From contig JAPLLQ010000131.1 in the NCBI GenBank assembly GCA_026387485.1, positions 992 through 7,316 of the forward strand: a DNA stretch of 6,325 nt, written 5' to 3'. The position numbers and the translations under genes were made by a program. The notes under the pieces were generated by a model. The model made no database searches. It saw only the letters and a program-made list of their open reading frames with translations, and was not told where the DNA came from. Position 1 is the first letter of the stretch; every line of letters begins with the position of its first letter. Positions 5,516 through 6,325 of this stretch are shown here, one piece after another. Origin of the DNA: Candidatus Omnitrophota bacterium (lineage in GTDB: Bacteria > Omnitrophota > Gorgyraeia > Gygaellales > Profunditerraquicolaceae).

Positions 5516-6325
5516 TTATCTTATATATCCTTCAATTAGGAAATCTTCGCCCAACTGTTTAATCTTGATATCCCTTATTTTAATCGCCTTATCTATACGG
5601 CTGATACCCCTTCCCATCACCGAGCTAACTGCTTCTTTACCACCAATGATCTTGGGGCTAATAAAAAAGATTATCTTATCCACTAACCCCTCATCAAAAA
5701 GTGAACCAATTAATGTCCCGCCACCCTCAACCAAAATATTTGTTATTTCCATCTGGGCTAATTTTCTCATCATATCCTTTAAATTTACCTGTCCGGCTCT
5801 CTCCTTAACCTCTAAAATCTGGGCTTTTTGAGCCAGTATTTTGCGGTTTTCTGTCTCCTGTCCCGGTCGGGCGCTTAAAGTCGCTAGGATAACCTTAGCC
5901 TTGCGTGAGAATATATTAGCAGCCTGAGAAGTACTTAACTGGCTATCTACAATTACCTTAACCGGATGTTTCTTGGAAAACCAAGTATCCAGGCGGGGAT
6001 TGTCCCTAAGAACTGTATTTACTCCGACCATAATCGCGTCAAATTCCTGACGCATCCGATGGGCCAAGCCACGCGACTTATCCGAAGTTATCCATTTAGA
6101 ATCTCCGGTTCTGGTGGCGATACGGCCATCTAAAGATTCGGCTATTTTTACAGTTACAAAAGGCATCCTAGTGGTGATATATTTAATAAAGGCTTGGTTT
6201 ATTCTCCTTAATTCATCCTCCAAAAAGCCTACCTTTACTTTTACTTTGTGCTGCTTCAGTATTTTAATCCCCTTGCCATTATTTAAAGGGTTGGGATCAA
6301 TCATTCCGATAATTACTTCTTTGAC
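5516..6325 (-). CDS. ribD: RibD, bifunctional deaminase/reductase of riboflavin synthesis, C-terminal 269 residues (runs off window)
   Basis: RibD deaminates diaminohydroxyphosphoribosylamino-pyrimidine and then reduces the ribose with NADPH, the second and third steps of riboflavin synthesis. The frame is open through the window edge, and seven residues (VKEVIIG) precede the ATG at 6304, so that ATG is internal and the true start lies outside. Visible are the tail of the deaminase domain with its IDPNPLNNGKGI motif, then the reductase domain: PFVTVKIAESLDGRIA, GDSKWIT, the DAIMVGVNTVLRDNPRL block, and the late NILVEGGGTLIGSLFDEGLVD and SPKIIGG motifs. The zinc site of the deaminase is off-window and cannot be checked. 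ribE follows after 1 nt. An FMN riboswitch, if present, would lie upstream of the missing start. Confidence 0.95.
   Translation of the reverse strand, partial: VKEVIIGMIDPNPLNNGKGIKILKQHKVKVKVGFLEDELRRINQAFIKYITTRMPFVTVKIAESLDGRIATRTGDSKWITSDKSRGLAHRMRQEFDAIMVGVNTVLRDNPRLDTWFSKKHPVKVIVDSQLSTSQAANIFSRKAKVILATLSARPGQETENRKILAQKAQILEVKERAGQVNLKDMMRKLAQMEITNILVEGGGTLIGSLFDEGLVDKIIFFISPKIIGGKEAVSSVMGRGISRIDKAIKIRDIKIKQLGEDFLIEGYIR

Overview
The window is a compact stretch of bacterial chromosome. It is moderately AT-rich, every gene lies on the minus strand, and the gaps are very small. Transcription therefore runs from high to low coordinates. The gene set is mostly housekeeping. A lipobox lipoprotein, a bacterial-type tRNA with an encoded CCA end, an NAD+-dependent DNA ligase and a XerD-type recombinase all indicate a bacterium, probably with a Gram-negative envelope. 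An uncultured lineage such as Omnitrophota would fit the gene style and the small lipoprotein, but that is only an impression and no gene here proves it.

Region 1 (6325 to 4945) is the end of a riboflavin operon. It holds the reductase half of ribD, cut by the window edge, and then, 1 nt later, a complete ribE (riboflavin synthase). No ribBA or ribH follows. Region 2 (4944 to 4795) is the only real intergenic space, about 150 nt. It holds a strong-looking extended -10 sigma-70-type promoter facing the downstream genes. Region 3 (4794 to 2446) starts with tRNA-Pro(CGG). Four nucleotides after its CCA end comes the start codon of an acylphosphatase gene (acyP), which overlaps ligA as TGATG.

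Region 4 (2445 to 1) begins after a 55-nt gap with a small hairpin. It holds a lipoprotein gene of unknown function with a good ribosome binding site. Its stop overlaps the start of a glyoxalase II-like metallo-beta-lactamase hydrolase as ATGA. One nucleotide further on lies xerD, and then the first 116 codons of a class II CCA-adding/poly(A) polymerase gene, cut by the window start.

The spacing suggests one transcript that starts at the promoter near 4890 and carries the tRNA and at least six proteins. They cover tRNA maturation, DNA replication and repair, chromosome resolution and small-molecule housekeeping. I see no mobile element, CRISPR array, toxin-antitoxin pair or defence island. 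The points worth a second look are the tRNA/acyP junction, the orphan lipoprotein, and a weak dif-like half-site next to the promoter.
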